DNA of 64,000 bases from Semisulcospira habei (Eukaryota; Mollusca; Gastropoda; Semisulcospiridae), in assembly GCA_036245525.1 (NCBI GenBank), contig BTPG01000005.1, positions 133,397,750 through 133,461,749 on the forward strand. The letters run 5' to 3'. A program made the position numbers and the translations under genes. Positions 42,490 to 52,793 of the stretch are shown here, piece after piece; within the stretch, counting starts at the first letter, position 1, and each line of letters starts with the position of its first letter. The notes under the pieces were generated by a model. That model saw nothing but the letters and a program-made list of their open reading frames with translations, did not search any database and was not told the DNA's origin.

Positions 42490-43320
42490 TCAATTTTTCC
42501 TGGCTATTGTCGTCTTTATACGGATGGGTCCAAGTCTGAGGATGGAAGAGTGGCTGCGGCTGCAGTGTCCTCTCGCCATCCTAGACGCCCATTTAAGCTC
42601 CGTCTCCCTGACCATTCCTCTGTATTTAGTGCAGAACTGCAGGCCATTCTGCTAGCACTCAAGCATGCCTATCAGTCTCGGGAAAGGAACTTCCTGATTC
42701 TGTCTGACTCTCTTTCTGCCCTGCAGGCCCTTCAGGGCGCGGGAACAGACCATCCACTGCTGGTGCAGATTAGAGAGCTCTACGCGGACTTGATGAAGGA
42801 ATATTATGACATCATTTTTATTTGGGTCCCAGGCCATGTGGGCATCGAAGGCAACAGAATCGCAGATTCTGCTGCCAACAGTGCCCGCAGTGACCCTGTC
42901 CCTGACACACAGACTGTCTATAGTGATTTTAAACCTGTTATTAGTGCGTACATAGCTCGCGAGTGGCAGTCCGAGTGGGACAAAGAGGAAGGAAACAAGC
43001 TTCATGAAGCTCTTCCTAAGTTGTCTGACAGTCTACCTTTCCGCTGCGGCAGCCGCCGTGAGGAGACTGTCCTTGCTCGGCTCCACATCGGGCACACATA
43101 TGTTACGCAGTCTTACTTACTTAAACAGGATGAGCGTCCATGGTGTTTTGCCTGTGATGAGCAGTTTTCTGTTCGATACTTTTTGCTGTATTGTGCTGAC
43201 CTAATTGACACCAGATATAAACACTTCACAGCAGACTCCTTGAAGGTTTTGTTCCGGGATGTTCCCCCGGACAAAATCTTCAATTTTTTGAGAGAATGCA
43301 ATATTTTTAACAAGATCTGA
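42490..43320 (+). CDS. I/Nimb RNase H domain and C-terminal tail (out of frame with ORF2)
   Basis: RNase H begins as RLYTDGSKSEDGRVAAAAV (about 42514-42570), before the first ATG at 42550, so it needs entry from ORF2 by a frame change. Further residues are the E in FSAELQAILLALK, D in LSDSLSALQ, and the HVGIEGNRIADSAA loop. A tail after the domain (GSRREETVLARLHIGHTYVTQ ... CFACDE) resembles the Cys-containing ends of I-like LINEs. The stop is TGA at 43318. Only one frame problem separates this element from full coding capacity. Confidence 0.8.
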   Translation, partial: SIFPGYCRLYTDGSKSEDGRVAAAAVSSRHPRRPFKLRLPDHSSVFSAELQAILLALKHAYQSRERNFLILSDSLSALQALQGAGTDHPLLVQIRELYADLMKEYYDIIFIWVPGHVGIEGNRIADSAANSARSDPVPDTQTVYSDFKPVISAYIAREWQSEWDKEEGNKLHEALPKLSDSLPFRCGSRREETVLARLHIGHTYVTQSYLLKQDERPWCFACDEQFSVRYFLLYCADLIDTRYKHFTADSLKVLFRDVPPDKIFNFLRECNIFNKI

Positions 43321-43551
43321 GCATTCATAGACTATGTGAATTTTTTTATTTGCCCTTTTTGAGAGTCTGTAGACGTTTCTTTTCCAGACGTGCGACATTT
43401 TAGCCTGAGATTTTTAATCTATATTTACATCTTGTCTTAAGACCTTGCTTTTAGTCTGGCTGACCAGATTTTTACCCATCCCGCCGTGAGATGGCCTTAG
43501 TCGCCTGCTCGGCGTTAAACCCAAATAACTAACTAACTGCATTTACTGGAG

Positions 43552-45190
43552 GCTCGGATCCTGAAGTTGGCATCCTTAGCCCGCCAGGTGTCTCTCGCCA
43601 ACGCAGTTCCGGCCAGGACTTAGCTCCATCTCATGGGTCTAATGAGCACAGCGGCAGACCTGTTTCCCCTCGGCCGGCTATACTTGCACCTGCTCTAGCT
43701 CCATTTTCCGCTCCACTGATGACCGTCCTCGGGAGATCTTGCGGCCCTGATCCCAGTTCCGCTGTTGATCCGGCTTCACCTTCACAGATGGACAGACCAG
43801 TCTTGGCTGGCGACGGGAGTGCCACTCTTCGTTCCCCGCCACTGGACCAGCTCACTTACTGCCGGAGTTCATCACCGTCTCAGGTCAAGACGGTGTTAGC
43901 CTATATTCAGAAGCAAGGTGGCACATGGTCCCTGTCCCTCTGCATGCTGCTGTACCAGATTCTCCTGTGGGGCAGAGATCATGGAATTGCACTGCGGGCA
44001 TGACACATCCCGGGCCACCTGAATGTTCTCGTGGTTTCCCTCTCTCAACAGGGTCAGCTTCTCCATACTGAGTGGTTCCTCTGTCCGGACATCTTCTGGA
44101 TGATCTGTGCGAACTGGGAGACACCCATGATCGACCTGTTTTGTGACCAGACAGAACAAGCAGCTCCCGCTCTTTGTCTCGCCCATCCCGGACCCGCTCA
44201 CCTGGGCAGTGGACGCTTTGTCTGTCTCCTGGGAGGGCCTCATGACCTATGTGTATCCTCCCTCAGTGCTGGTGCCCAAGGTCCTTCTGAAGCTCTGGGG
44301 ATGCAACACGGTCCTACTCCTCATGGCCCCGTTCAGATGGAACAGGAGCTGGATGACAGACCTCTTGAGCCTCGCCACGGACCCATCTCTCTGGCTCCCC
44401 ACGCCTCGCACGATGTTAAAGCAGTCCGGGCAGAATCTCTTCCACCCTTGCCCAGAGAGACTACTTCTTCACGCCTGGTGGTTGTGCGGCAAGCCCTCGC
44501 AGCCCGAGGTTTCTTAAATGCAGCAGTGAAGGCGATTGCTGCAGCCCATAGACTATCCACCTGCCGGGTGTATGAAGGAAAGTGGAGGGTCCTACAGTCC
44601 TGGTGCGAGTCTGAGCACCTCTCCCCCACGGCACTGACCATGCCTCAGCTGGCCAAGTACTTCTTGTGGCTGTTCAGAGAGCAGAACTTGGCTCCGGTCA
44701 CCATCAGAGACTACCTCTCCATGGTTGCAGACACTTACTGGCACTTGGGCCTACCAGACCCGGGTGCATGCAAGGACCTCTCAGACCTGATGTCCCACTT
44801 CGAACTCCAGCGTCTGGTCTCTTGCTCTCTCCTTTCGCGGTGGGATCTCCCGTGGGTGTTAACCTGGTTGAACTCCAGTCGGTTCGAACCTCTTCCCTTG
44901 GCCCGCCTTGCAGACGTGACCAGGAAGACCTGCTTTCTCTTGGCCCTTGCCACAGCGGCCAGAGTTAGCAAGCTGCACGTGCTGTCAGTGGACCCGGCCT
45001 GCCTACAGTTCAGGGCCGATGGCTCAGTACAACTCCTGACTAACCCATCCTTCTTGGCCAAGAATAGACTCCCCTCGGTCGTGGCTCAGGTGATGAGTCT
45101 CTGCCCGCTCACAGGTTTTGACCGGTCCAAGACGTCCCGACTGCAGGACCTGGTCCAAGCGTTGAAAGTCTACCTGTGCAGAGTAAAGCC
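43552..45190 (+). pseudogene. DIRS RT remnant, RNase H and tyrosine recombinase (copy 4)
   Basis: After the LINE, RT/RNase H sequence resumes in broken frames (43552-44003; AYIQKQGGTWSLSLCMLLYQ). One long frame (44031-45299, 422 codons) runs through the connecting block into the recombinase: VVRQALAARGF, VYEGKWRVLQSWC, QLAKYFLWLFREQNLAP, DLPWVLTWLNSS and the catalytic arginine R311 in ATAARVSKLH. At about 45190 (YLCRVKP) it leaves DIRS homology, so the HxxR and Tyr boxes are missing. The remainder to 45299 is unrelated sequence read through. Confidence 0.78.
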
Positions 45191-45639
45191 CATCGTGACA
45201 TGCTTGAGTTTTGTTGTACATGATGCGTCGTATGCTCACCTTAGCTTGGCGGGGCCCCCAGTGCCCGCGCCCACGATGCTCTCCAGACCAGAAGGGTGAC
45301 TGCCAAGCGTGTGGAATGCAGGGAGGTACCCAACGGAGAAAGAAACACGCTTGGGAAAGATGGGTACAACACAATTATTAATATGTCGGGTAAATACCCT
45401 TTGGCAAAATGGACAAACAGAGAGATTAGCCGCTACTTGTCTTCATTCGCAGACCGAATGTCGCAAATGTAGTATGCTTGCCTTAGCTTGGCAGGGCCCC
45501 CCGTGCCCGCGCCCACTAGCTTTACGGGGATGGATTTTGCAGGCCCAGATGCTTACTGACAGGCTTGTTTTGTGCCTTTTTGTGTTGCGAAGGCTAGCCT
45601 TACCAGGGCGGGGTCCCACAGGCCCTCGCCCGCGTGCCT

Positions 45640-47100
45640 TCAGGTGTGTTGTGTGTTGCAGTGGCCTGTTGATGACCTGCACGCAATGCAGAGGGTTCCA
45701 GTGGCCGTCGGATTACCACAGGTCTGTCTCCCCTGCACCGGATGCGCCTCCGACCACACTTGTGACACCTGCTCCACCTGGCCTGAGCTGCGCTGGTCGC
45801 AGTTATGGAGTGTACAGACGTGAGCGACCGGCACCTCTGTGTGATCCGAATCCAGTCGAGGCGCCATCCCCCATGCCCTGCGTACTGACCGCACGAGACC
45901 GCACCGACCTTATGGAAAAGACGCCATACCGGACGTGGAAGCCTAGTGCTCGGAGCGGGACTGCTTTCAACGCGATCGCTCCCAGGAGGGAGCCCGCCCG
46001 GACATAGCCTACTGACAGGCAGAGAGTCCGCCTCACTGAGCCCGTTTGGGAGAGATGCGCCACGCGCCGTCCCATGTCCGCTGTCAGTCCCCACTCGTCT
46101 CCAGGAAAGCCCGCTGACTCTTACGGGGAGTCGCTTCGCCGGCAGAGAGTCCGCCTCATTGAGCCCGGCTCGGAGAGACCTTTACCCACGCGTCCGACAA
46201 CTTGGGTATGGAGCCTCATGCTCGGAGCAGGACTGCTATCAACGCAATCGCTTCCTGGAGGGAGCCCGCCAGGACAAAGCTGCTTGTCGGCAGAGAGCCC
46301 GCCTCACTGAGCCCAGCTTGGAGAGATGCACCACGCGCCGTCCCATGCCCGCTGTCAGTCCTCGCTTGTCTCCAAAAGCCCGCTGACTCTTACGGGGAGT
46401 CGCTTCGCCGGCGGAGAGCCCGCCTCATTGAGCCCTGCTCAGAGAGACCTTTGCCCACCCGTCCAAGGACTTCGGGCAGTTCAGAGCCCTCACGCCACTC
46501 CAGCTCTACCAGATGCTTTCGCTCTCCCTCTTCCGACTCCTTGGTTCCCGCAAGCCGGCCTCTTCATCGCGTACGGACATCGTGCTTGTCCTGGACGAAG
46601 TGCTCATCACCACCACGCTTCCCACGGTTGACTGCCCGCTGTCTCCCCCCGCTCAAGAGGAGGATCTCCGCTGGTGGACGCTGGAAGACAGGTGAGGAGT
46701 TTTATGTCCCTGCCGCAGCCTCCCGACTTTTGTGACCTGCGCTACGCCTGCTCAGCGCTCCTCCTGTCGGGTTCCCGGGACTCCGAATTCTTCTCCGTTC
46801 ATAGGTGTCCAGCCGGACTTGACATTGCCTTCGTCAGGACTGGTACTCGGGACTCTCCCAGGCGTTCGTCTGCCCTCTGCCTGCTGTGGATCCGCATCCG
46901 GCTCTGCGGTTGGACTAGATTGCCTCGCTCGTCCGTAACACCCTAGTCTGTGTGGGATTTCTGGAGCTCCTGACCCAAGCCTTCGTCCGTCGCTTCGAGG
47001 ACGCCTGGCTCCCCTACTTGACTCCCCTTCTCGGAATCCTAGCTCTCGCGAAAGCGGCCGTCCAGGCAGCGTATCTCTCGTAGGTCAGCTCCAGCCTCGA
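45640..47100 (+). pseudogene. DIRS gag-like region (copy 5)
   Basis: The start carries the cysteine motif TCTQCRGFQWPSDYHR (about 45675), split by frame from VCLPCTGCASDHTC. Two blocks of about 230 bp are similar to each other (near 45950-46160 and 46210-46420, each with a GGGAGCCCGCC then TTACGGGGAGTCGCTTCGCC order), which suggests an internal duplication. Downstream, pieces of the conserved gag domain (PQPPDFCDL, FLELLTQAFVRRFEDAW by homology) appear in shifting frames. Confidence 0.6.
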
Positions 47101-47285
47101 CCAGTGGCATTGGGATGCCGTGTTGCTGGCCTGCCGCGGAATGCCCCCCGTGCTGACAACTCAGCTGCGCCATGCTTCCCTGGGTGGCCTCTGCTCTGCG
47201 GTGCGACCAGGCAGACCGAAGGATACATCTCGGACCGTTGGCCTCGCAGGACACCTCCACATCGCTTCAGGCCACCCACTAAGCC

Positions 47286-48320
47286 GTGGTTCTCGCCCTG
47301 CGGACTACGCGATCAGTCTGGACTTATCCGACGCTTATCTCCAGGCCTTCAGGAAGTATCTCCGATTCACCTGCGACGGAGGAGTTACCAGTTTCGGGCG
47401 CTGCCATTCGGTCTCAACCACAGCCCATGGGTCTTCACCCGCATCATGGACGCAGTTGTGACCAAGGCGCGGCAGCCGTCTTCCAGCCCGACGTCGAACT
47501 ACCTCAACTACCTCCTCCTGAGCAACCAATTGGAGGCCACCGGACATCGGACAGGGATGCACTGAGTCAGCTGTTGTCGTGGTTGGGGTTCCTAGTCAAC
47601 GCAGGTAAGTCGGACCTCACTCCCTCTTGTCTCTTCGTCCATCTCGGCATGGAGTTCACCACCGACCTCAACGGGGTGCGTTTGCCGGAGCCACAGATCC
47701 TAAGTTGGACGCCTAGCCGGCCAGGTAGCCCAGCGGGACACAGCCTCCTCCAGAGTCTGGCTTCAGCTCCTTGGTTTGATCATTGCTGCGGCGGATCTAC
47801 TCCCCCTCGGTCGTCTCTACACCCGGCCACTACAGCTGCACCTCCTGCTTCTCTGGCGTCCCTCCTCAGGAGATCTGACCGCCATGGTAACCGTGTCTCC
47901 GTTGATTCACCCACATCTCCTGCATTGGACGGACATGTCGTGGCTCGCTTCGGGAGTCCCCCTGACTGCTCCTCCTCGACTCTCCCTGCGTGGCGATGCA
48001 AGTCTTGCTGGTTGGGGAGCCACCTGCTACTGCGGTTCCTCACGACGTCCGGCCCCTGGCCTCCGGAGTTCGCGGACAAGCACATCAACGGGTTGGAGCT
48101 ACAAGCAGTCTGGCAAGCCCTCATCGCGTGAGAGGAACAACTCAGTCCCCAGGAACTGCTCGACCACCTGATTGTGTTGGCCGACTCGCTCTCCCACCGC
48201 GGCCAGTTGCTACACACGGAGTGGACCTTACGCCAGGACTTCTTTCGGATGATATGTGCGCAATGGGAGATGCCATGGTCGACCTGTTCACCACGAGGTG
48301 GATTCACCAGCTTCCCCGAT
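47286..48320 (+). pseudogene. DIRS reverse transcriptase and RNase H (copy 5)
   Basis: RT is recognised as ISLDLSDAYL (47311), PFGLNHSPWVFTRIMD (47405-47450), and a damaged catalytic box SNYLNYLLLSNQ (about 47494). The frame ends with TGA near 47564. RNase H pieces follow (GDASLAGWGATC at about 47994; HINGLELQAVWQALIA at 48080). It is disrupted by several frame changes and by the insertion at 48325. Confidence 0.75.
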
Positions 48321-48324
48321 CCCA

Positions 48325-48711
48325 CCCCCACCCGGGTCTGCCCTGGGGGACTTGGGTGGGGTAACTACTTTTTAGTTCCCAGGGTCACCCTGGTCAGCCC
48401 CACAGGGTGTTTTTTTTTCTTCTGTATTCTGGGGCATGTGTTTCTGTCTACCCTTGGTCCATTCACCTGTATTTGCCTTTTTTTAAACTCTCGCTACTGT
48501 CTGCGCTGCCTGTAGCTCTTGATATTGGATGTGTGTTGCTAAATGGTCTTAGCTTTATTTAGGCCCCATGTCGTAGGTTTATTTAACGTATTGGATCGGC
48601 TGGTGACATACATTCAATATTCTGTTTATTTTTTTTTTCACAAGCAGCGCAGGCACGTCCTGAGAAAGCCTTGTTGCTGTCGGGACGTTAAGTAATGTAC
48701 AATCAATCAAT
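48325..48711 (+). mobile_element. SINE-like or 5'-truncated LINE insertion with 11-bp TSD and AATC tail
   Basis: The 387 bp unit is bracketed by CCCCGATCCCA (48314-48324 and 48712-48722) and ends in CAATCAATCAAT. The sequence before the tail, GACGTTAAGTAATGTA, looks like a LINE 3' end. I could not see A/B boxes of a tRNA head, so it may be a truncated LINE 3' UTR rather than a SINE. Confidence 0.75.
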
Positions 48712-50100
48712 CCCCGATCCCAGACCCTCTGGCCTGGGCAGTCGACGCGCTTACGCGTACCCCCCGACAATCCTCGTCCCCAAGTCCTCCTCAAGCTTCG
48801 GGGATGCTATGCGGTCGTCCTGCTGGTCGCCCCGTTCTCTTGGAACCGGTCCTGGACCACCGACCTCCTCAGCCTCGCCACGGGATTCCCTGCTGCTGCT
48901 TCCCGCGCTCCGCACGATGCTCAAGCAACCCCGACAGTCGCTGTTCCACCTGTGCCCGGAGCGCCTACTCCTTCACGCTGGGTGGTTGTCCGGCAAGCCC
49001 TCGCCGCTAGAGGCTTCTTTAGGGCAGCAGTGGAAGCTGTCGCTACAGCCCGCAAACCCTCGACACAACGCGTCTACGACAAGGGAAAATGGCAAGTACT
49101 GTGCTCCTGGTGCGACGACCAATGCCTCGCCCCCACAGACCTAACTAATCCCCAGCTCGCGGACTTCTTCCTCTGGCTCTTCGGAGACCAAGGATTGGCC
49201 CCTATAACCATCAGGGGGTACTTGTCCATGATTGCCGACACCTACCAGCACCTCGGCCGCCCAGACCCGGCGCCTGTAAAGACATTGCCGACCTTACGAC
49301 TCGCTTCGGCCTGCAGCGTCCAGTGCCCCGATCGCTCATACCTCGCTGGGACCTACCCTGGGTACTGACTTGGCTGAATTCTGCCAGTTTCGAACTGTTG
49401 CCTTGGCCCGCTTTGCGGATGCGACTTGTAAGACATGCTTCCTGTGGGCCCTTGCCACGGTGGTTGCGAGCTACACGCGCTGTCAGCACGACCTGCCTGC
49501 CTGCAGTTTCGAGCGGACGGTTCTGTGCAGTGGCTTACGGACCCTGCCTTCATTGCCAAGACCAGGTCTCCTTGACCGCACCACAGGTGATCACCTTACG
49601 GCCGCTAAAGGGACGAGCTTCCCCGAGGAGACCAGGCAACAAGATCCTGTGTACGGCTGCTAAAGGGACGAGCTTCCCCGAGGAGACCAGGCAACAAGAT
49701 CCTGTGCAAGCCCTACGCCTGTACCTACGCCGAACCAAAGCCGTCCAGAGAGGACGCTCACGCCTCTTTCTGCCTTAAGCCCGGCAGAACTGACATAACA
49801 GCCCAGACGATCTCTTCCTGGCTATGCTGAGTCATACGGTCCGCCTACCAGGACCTCTCCCCGCACGCAGCGAAGAGGCTAAAGATACGTGCACACGAGG
49901 TACGCGCCATGGCCACGAGCGTCGCTTTCAACCGGAACTGCGCTGTCAAAGACAGCGTTCTGCTGTGGGCTGGCGGGCAGTATCAACTTTCGCCCGCTTC
50001 TACCGCCGGGATCTGGCAGGCCAGCGAGGCAACCTCGCACTGGTGGGGGACATCACTGCGGCGCAACACTCCCTCCCGGCGCCACAGGCGCCGTAGGTAT
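48712..50100 (+). pseudogene. DIRS tyrosine recombinase (copy 5), frame-broken
   Basis: After the SINE, the connecting block and recombinase continue: VVRQALAARGFFRAAVEAVATARKPSTQ (48990), LADFFLWLFGDQGLAPITIRGYLSMIADTY, then a frame change near 49290, DLPWVLTWLNSA (about 49350), a degraded arginine region, and the C-terminal end in pieces (49824-50096, with GGAACTGCGCTG and FARFYRRDLAGQ). A 50-bp direct duplication lies at 49594-49707 (GGGACGAGCTTCCCCGAGGA twice). It encodes the uninterrupted version of the site where copy 2 has its MITE. Confidence 0.7.
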
Positions 50101-50189
50101 ACACCTAGCTAGGGTTGTCGGGAGTTTGCGGCAGGGAGGATGGCTCTAATTGGCCCTAAAGGGGTGTTGAGGTGCGGCACCCTCCTCCT

Positions 50190-50873
50190 TATCGCAATTC
50201 TTCCATAAAGTCATGTCATCGGTAAAGGTTTTGAAGAAACAAATTCATTTTTCTCTAAAAGGTATTTTTTCGAAAAATACTTACAGATGACATGACTCGG
50301 AGGACCCTCCCACCTGCCCCGCTTGCTGCTGGTGAGCTAAGTATCCTGACTGGTTAGTCACCTCATGACTCGGAACCGGATGGGCAGTAACGGGAGACAA
50401 CTCTTGGCCACTTTGGGGGTTCCCCCGAGTGCCTCCCGGGTTGTGTGGTAACACAACATGTTCTGAGGCTAAAATTGAGTAAGTAGTAGACACTTCCATA
50501 AAGTCATGTCATCGGTAAGTATTTTTTTGAAAAATACCTTTTAGAGAAAAATGAATTTTTCTCTAAAAGATATTTTTTTAAAAAATACTTACCGATGGCA
50601 TTACTCAGAAGGCCCTCCCACCTACCCCACTTGCTGCCAATACGCTAAGAGTAAGACTGGCCTCACTACACTGCTCACGTGGTCTTATGGAGGGAAGGGA
50701 GACTACCCAGGCTCCTTGGTTACAACTCCTTAGAGTTGCGTCCCTGGTTGTGTTGGTGCACACAAAGGGTTCTTAGCCTGAAATCGGTAAGCTAAGGGGT
50801 ATTTTCCTTATAGTTATGCCATCGGTAAGTATTTTTCGAAAAAAATATCTTTTAGAGAAAAATACATTTTGTA
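50190..50873. repeat. Two right DIRS terminal repeats in tandem
   Basis: The first (50190-50540) ends TTTTAGAGAAAAAT and is fused to the second (50541-50873), which starts inside the palindrome AATTTTTCTCTAAAA. Each carries the ATCGGTAA boxes and a CCTCCCACCT...GGTTGTGT block. The doubled end is the evidence that copy 5 inserted into the right repeat of copy 4. Confidence 0.78.
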
Positions 50874-50969
50874 CAGCCAACACAGGCAAAGATGTCTGTT
50901 GAAAGCCTGTGGTTGGTCTTTGAGTGAAATTGTTTTGTTTTGCTATATGCATGTATTTAATTTTTACAG

Positions 50970-51127
50970 GTCGCAAAGAAGGTCAGACCAAAATGGTGCG
51001 TCAGGGTGATCACGTTGAGCTGTACAGCTGGGATGCAAGAAAGAGTGAATGGACCAAGATTGGTGATGTGGTTGGGTCCTCCGGTGGTACGCAAGCCACG
51101 TCTGGCAAGACACTGTTTGAGGGAAAG
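50970..51127 (+). CDS. PLAA: PLAA exon C: start of the PFU domain
   Basis: The 158-nt exon reads GRKEGQTKMVRQGDHVELYS, then WDARKSEWTKIGDVVGSSGG and TSGKTLFEGK. This is the start of the PFU (PLAA family ubiquitin-binding) domain, which binds ubiquitin chains and HECT/p97 partners in this family. Acceptor TTTTTACAG, donor GTAATT at 51128, and it ends in phase 0. The KIGDVVGSSG stretch is one of the most conserved in PLAA. It lies about 100 bp past the last DIRS terminal repeat. Confidence 0.95.
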
Positions 51128-51396
51128 GTAATTCACTCTTTTACATCCATATCCAGAAACAGTAACAGTGAACAGCTAAATTTGTTATTAGCAATGTCTT
51201 TTTCATGTAAAAAGTGTGGAAAAAGGATTGAGATTTATGATCTTTCCTGTGTTTGTCTTTCACTGTGTTTGTGTTCAGAGTGCATATGCGTTTCATGTGA
51301 CTGTGCATGTTGGGTTCAGTTTGGGTTTAGTTGAGCTGATTAAAAAAACTGCGGCATGATATATGAATTAATTTAATTATTCCCATCTGTCTTCAG

Positions 51397-51616
51397 GAGT
51401 ATGATTATGTCTTTGACGTAGACATAGAGGAGGGCAAGCCACCACTGAAGCTGGCCTACAACATTACTGAGGATCCGTGGTTTGCGGCCCAGGCCTTTCT
51501 ACATCGCTACAGCCTCAGTCAGCTTTTCCTGGACCAGGTTGCCAACTTCATCACCCAAAATGCAAAGGGAGTCACACTTGGTGTTCAGTCCTCCGGCTAC
51601 TCTGACCCTTTTACGG
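51397..51616 (+). CDS. PLAA: PLAA exon D: PFU domain
   Basis: The 220-nt exon begins EYDYVFDVDIEEGKPPLKLA and continues with YNITEDPWFAAQAFLHRYSL and FLDQVANFITQNAKGVTLG, ending SDPFTG. It completes the PFU domain, whose hydrophobic FLDQVANFI helix is typical. Acceptor CTTCAG, donor GTATGT at 51617, phase 1. The first DPFTG motif of the following linker is here. The intron between C and D is only 269 bp, in contrast to the upstream giants. Confidence 0.95.
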
Positions 51617-51686
51617 GTATGTTTGTGTATATGTTTGTATTTGCATGTTGTTGGACATGTTCTTTAATATTCTTTCGTCCATTCTT

Positions 51687-51939
51687 CAGCCCTTTCATTG
51701 CCAGTTACGTTGCTGAAATATTTGGATATGAAGTGCTGTCAGCAAGAGGCTGTCACTGTCAGTGCCATGAGGCATAGATACAAAGTGCTGTCACTGTCAG
51801 TGCCAAGAGGTGTAGATACAAAGTGCTGTCAGCAAGAGGCTTAGATCATCATGAGCCCCTTTAACTGCAGGGGCTGATGAGGGTCTGTGTCTCTTGCAGT
51901 TGTGTAGTGTTGACTTTTTCTCATCAGTGAAAGGGTTAA
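51687..51939. mobile_element. piggyBac-like MITE
   Basis: The left end CAGCCCTTTCATTGCC and the right end, complement TTAACCCTTTCACTGAT, are inverted; the left TTAA has mutated. It contains GAGGCATAGAT and related blocks repeated two to three times and a short GCCCCTTTAACTGCAGGGGC palindrome. Confidence 0.6.
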
Positions 51940-51960
51940 TCAGACTTGGCACAAAGGTGC

Positions 51961-52120
51961 TTAACCCATTTAGCCCCAATGGCCTAAAGCAGGAGATGGA
52001 TCGACCATGATAATTAAAGGATGGTGCCAGATTATCATGGTTGATCTATCTCCTGCAACTGGTGGTAGGTGGTACGCAGTCGTTAGGTGACACCTCTAAA
52101 ATTTGCGAAATGCACAGTCC
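51961..52120. mobile_element. piggyBac-like hairpin MITE, copy C (partly deleted)
   Basis: The left end TTAACCCATTTAGCCCC matches the right end of copy A at 13290-13315, in inverse orientation. The core has lost one arm and re-forms a shorter inverted repeat (GGAGATGGATCGACCATGAT and its near complement). The right end is not clear. Confidence 0.65.
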
Positions 52121-52726
52121 CTTCTGTTTATAGAAGAATGGTGGAGAATGTCCATGATGTCAAAGGCGGGCAGCCTAAACGATTGAAGTAACAAGATAAA
52201 AATTACGTGATGTCTAGTTACACTAACCTTGCTGCTGAACGTACATTTGGTGTGAAGCGCCATATGTGCCTATGTATGCATGTATGTATGTGCGTATGTA
52301 TGTAAACAAGAGAATCTCCAATATTTATGTACACACAAGCTTGAAACTTGGCGAAATACTTTCTTAAGTGGGTGGCTAAGAGAGCCTCCGAGCATATTGT
52401 AATTGAATGTCTCATTGAAGAGATAAACAACCGTTTATAAAAAGTCGGTTGACTCAGATTAGAGTCCGTAATTTTTGTCATATTTACTTGAACTTTAGTT
52501 TGGAAAAAGATGTTGGATGAGTTCGTTAGCCAGCTTTGTATCCTTTCAACTTCTTTATTAAAAATTAATTCTTTTCAGAAAATAATTAAAACAGTAAAAA
52601 AACCTTCTAGAGAAAGTCAGTGGCGGTGACATAAAAGAAGCAATTCCGTCACCATGCAGACACTGATTAAATATGACGTAATTCTCTTGCTCTCTCGCTC
52701 GCTCTTTCTCACACATATTATGCGCG

Positions 52727-52793
52727 CATCTCCAAGAGGCATAGATCTTAATGTGCCCAGAGGGCACATGAACATCTATGCCTCTTGAGGATG
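52727..52793. repeat. 67-nt near-perfect hairpin
   Basis: Arms CATCTCCAAGAGGCATAGAT and ATGTGCCC are matched by GGGCACAT and ATCTATGCCTCTTGAGGATG around a 3-nt loop. Mismatches are limited to two short spots. Single-arm relatives occur at 14920-14960 and 51764-51840. Confidence 0.75.

Larger units (their letters stand above)
37511..43537 (+). mobile_element. I/Nimb-clade LINE, about 6.0 kb, nearly intact, 14-bp TSD
   Basis: Flanked by TGCATTTACTGGAG (37497-37510 and 43538-43551). It has a 0.67 kb leader, ORF1 with three CCHC knuckles (38185-39624), ORF2 with endonuclease and RT (39627-42482), RNase H (42550-43320) and a TAAC-repeat tail. Order and a C-terminal RNase H place it near the I/Nimb group, known from other molluscs; the exact clade needs a tree. 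Related pieces occur at 16885-18037 and 35305-35361. Confidence 0.9.
45195..50540 (+). mobile_element. DIRS-like retrotransposon copy 5, nested in copy 4
   Basis: It runs from an unusual GC-rich leader (45210-45640, with three related blocks of the CCTTAGCTTGGC / GCCCGCGCCCAC kind) through gag-like (45640-47100), RT (47286-47560), RNase H (47900-48170), recombinase (48730-50100) and a right terminal repeat (50190-50540). No left inverted repeat was recognised. A SINE-like element interrupts it at 48325-48711. All frames are broken. Confidence 0.68.
35585..50873 (+). mobile_element. DIRS-like retrotransposon copy 4, 5'-truncated and with nested elements
   Basis: It begins inside the gag-like region (GDALSLHLEDSASG at about 35594) with no left terminal repeat. 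RT is interrupted by the I/Nimb LINE (37511-43537), and the rest continues to the recombinase (44031-45190). DIRS copy 5 then takes over, and a second right terminal repeat after copy 5 (about 50540-50873) is most simply the end of copy 4. Copy 5 would therefore be nested in copy 4. Confidence 0.7.

Noticed and set aside
45210..45600. Possible rRNA or other structural RNA because of the GC-rich repeated blocks
   Set aside because: The blocks do not match any RNA I recognise and fit a variant DIRS leader better.
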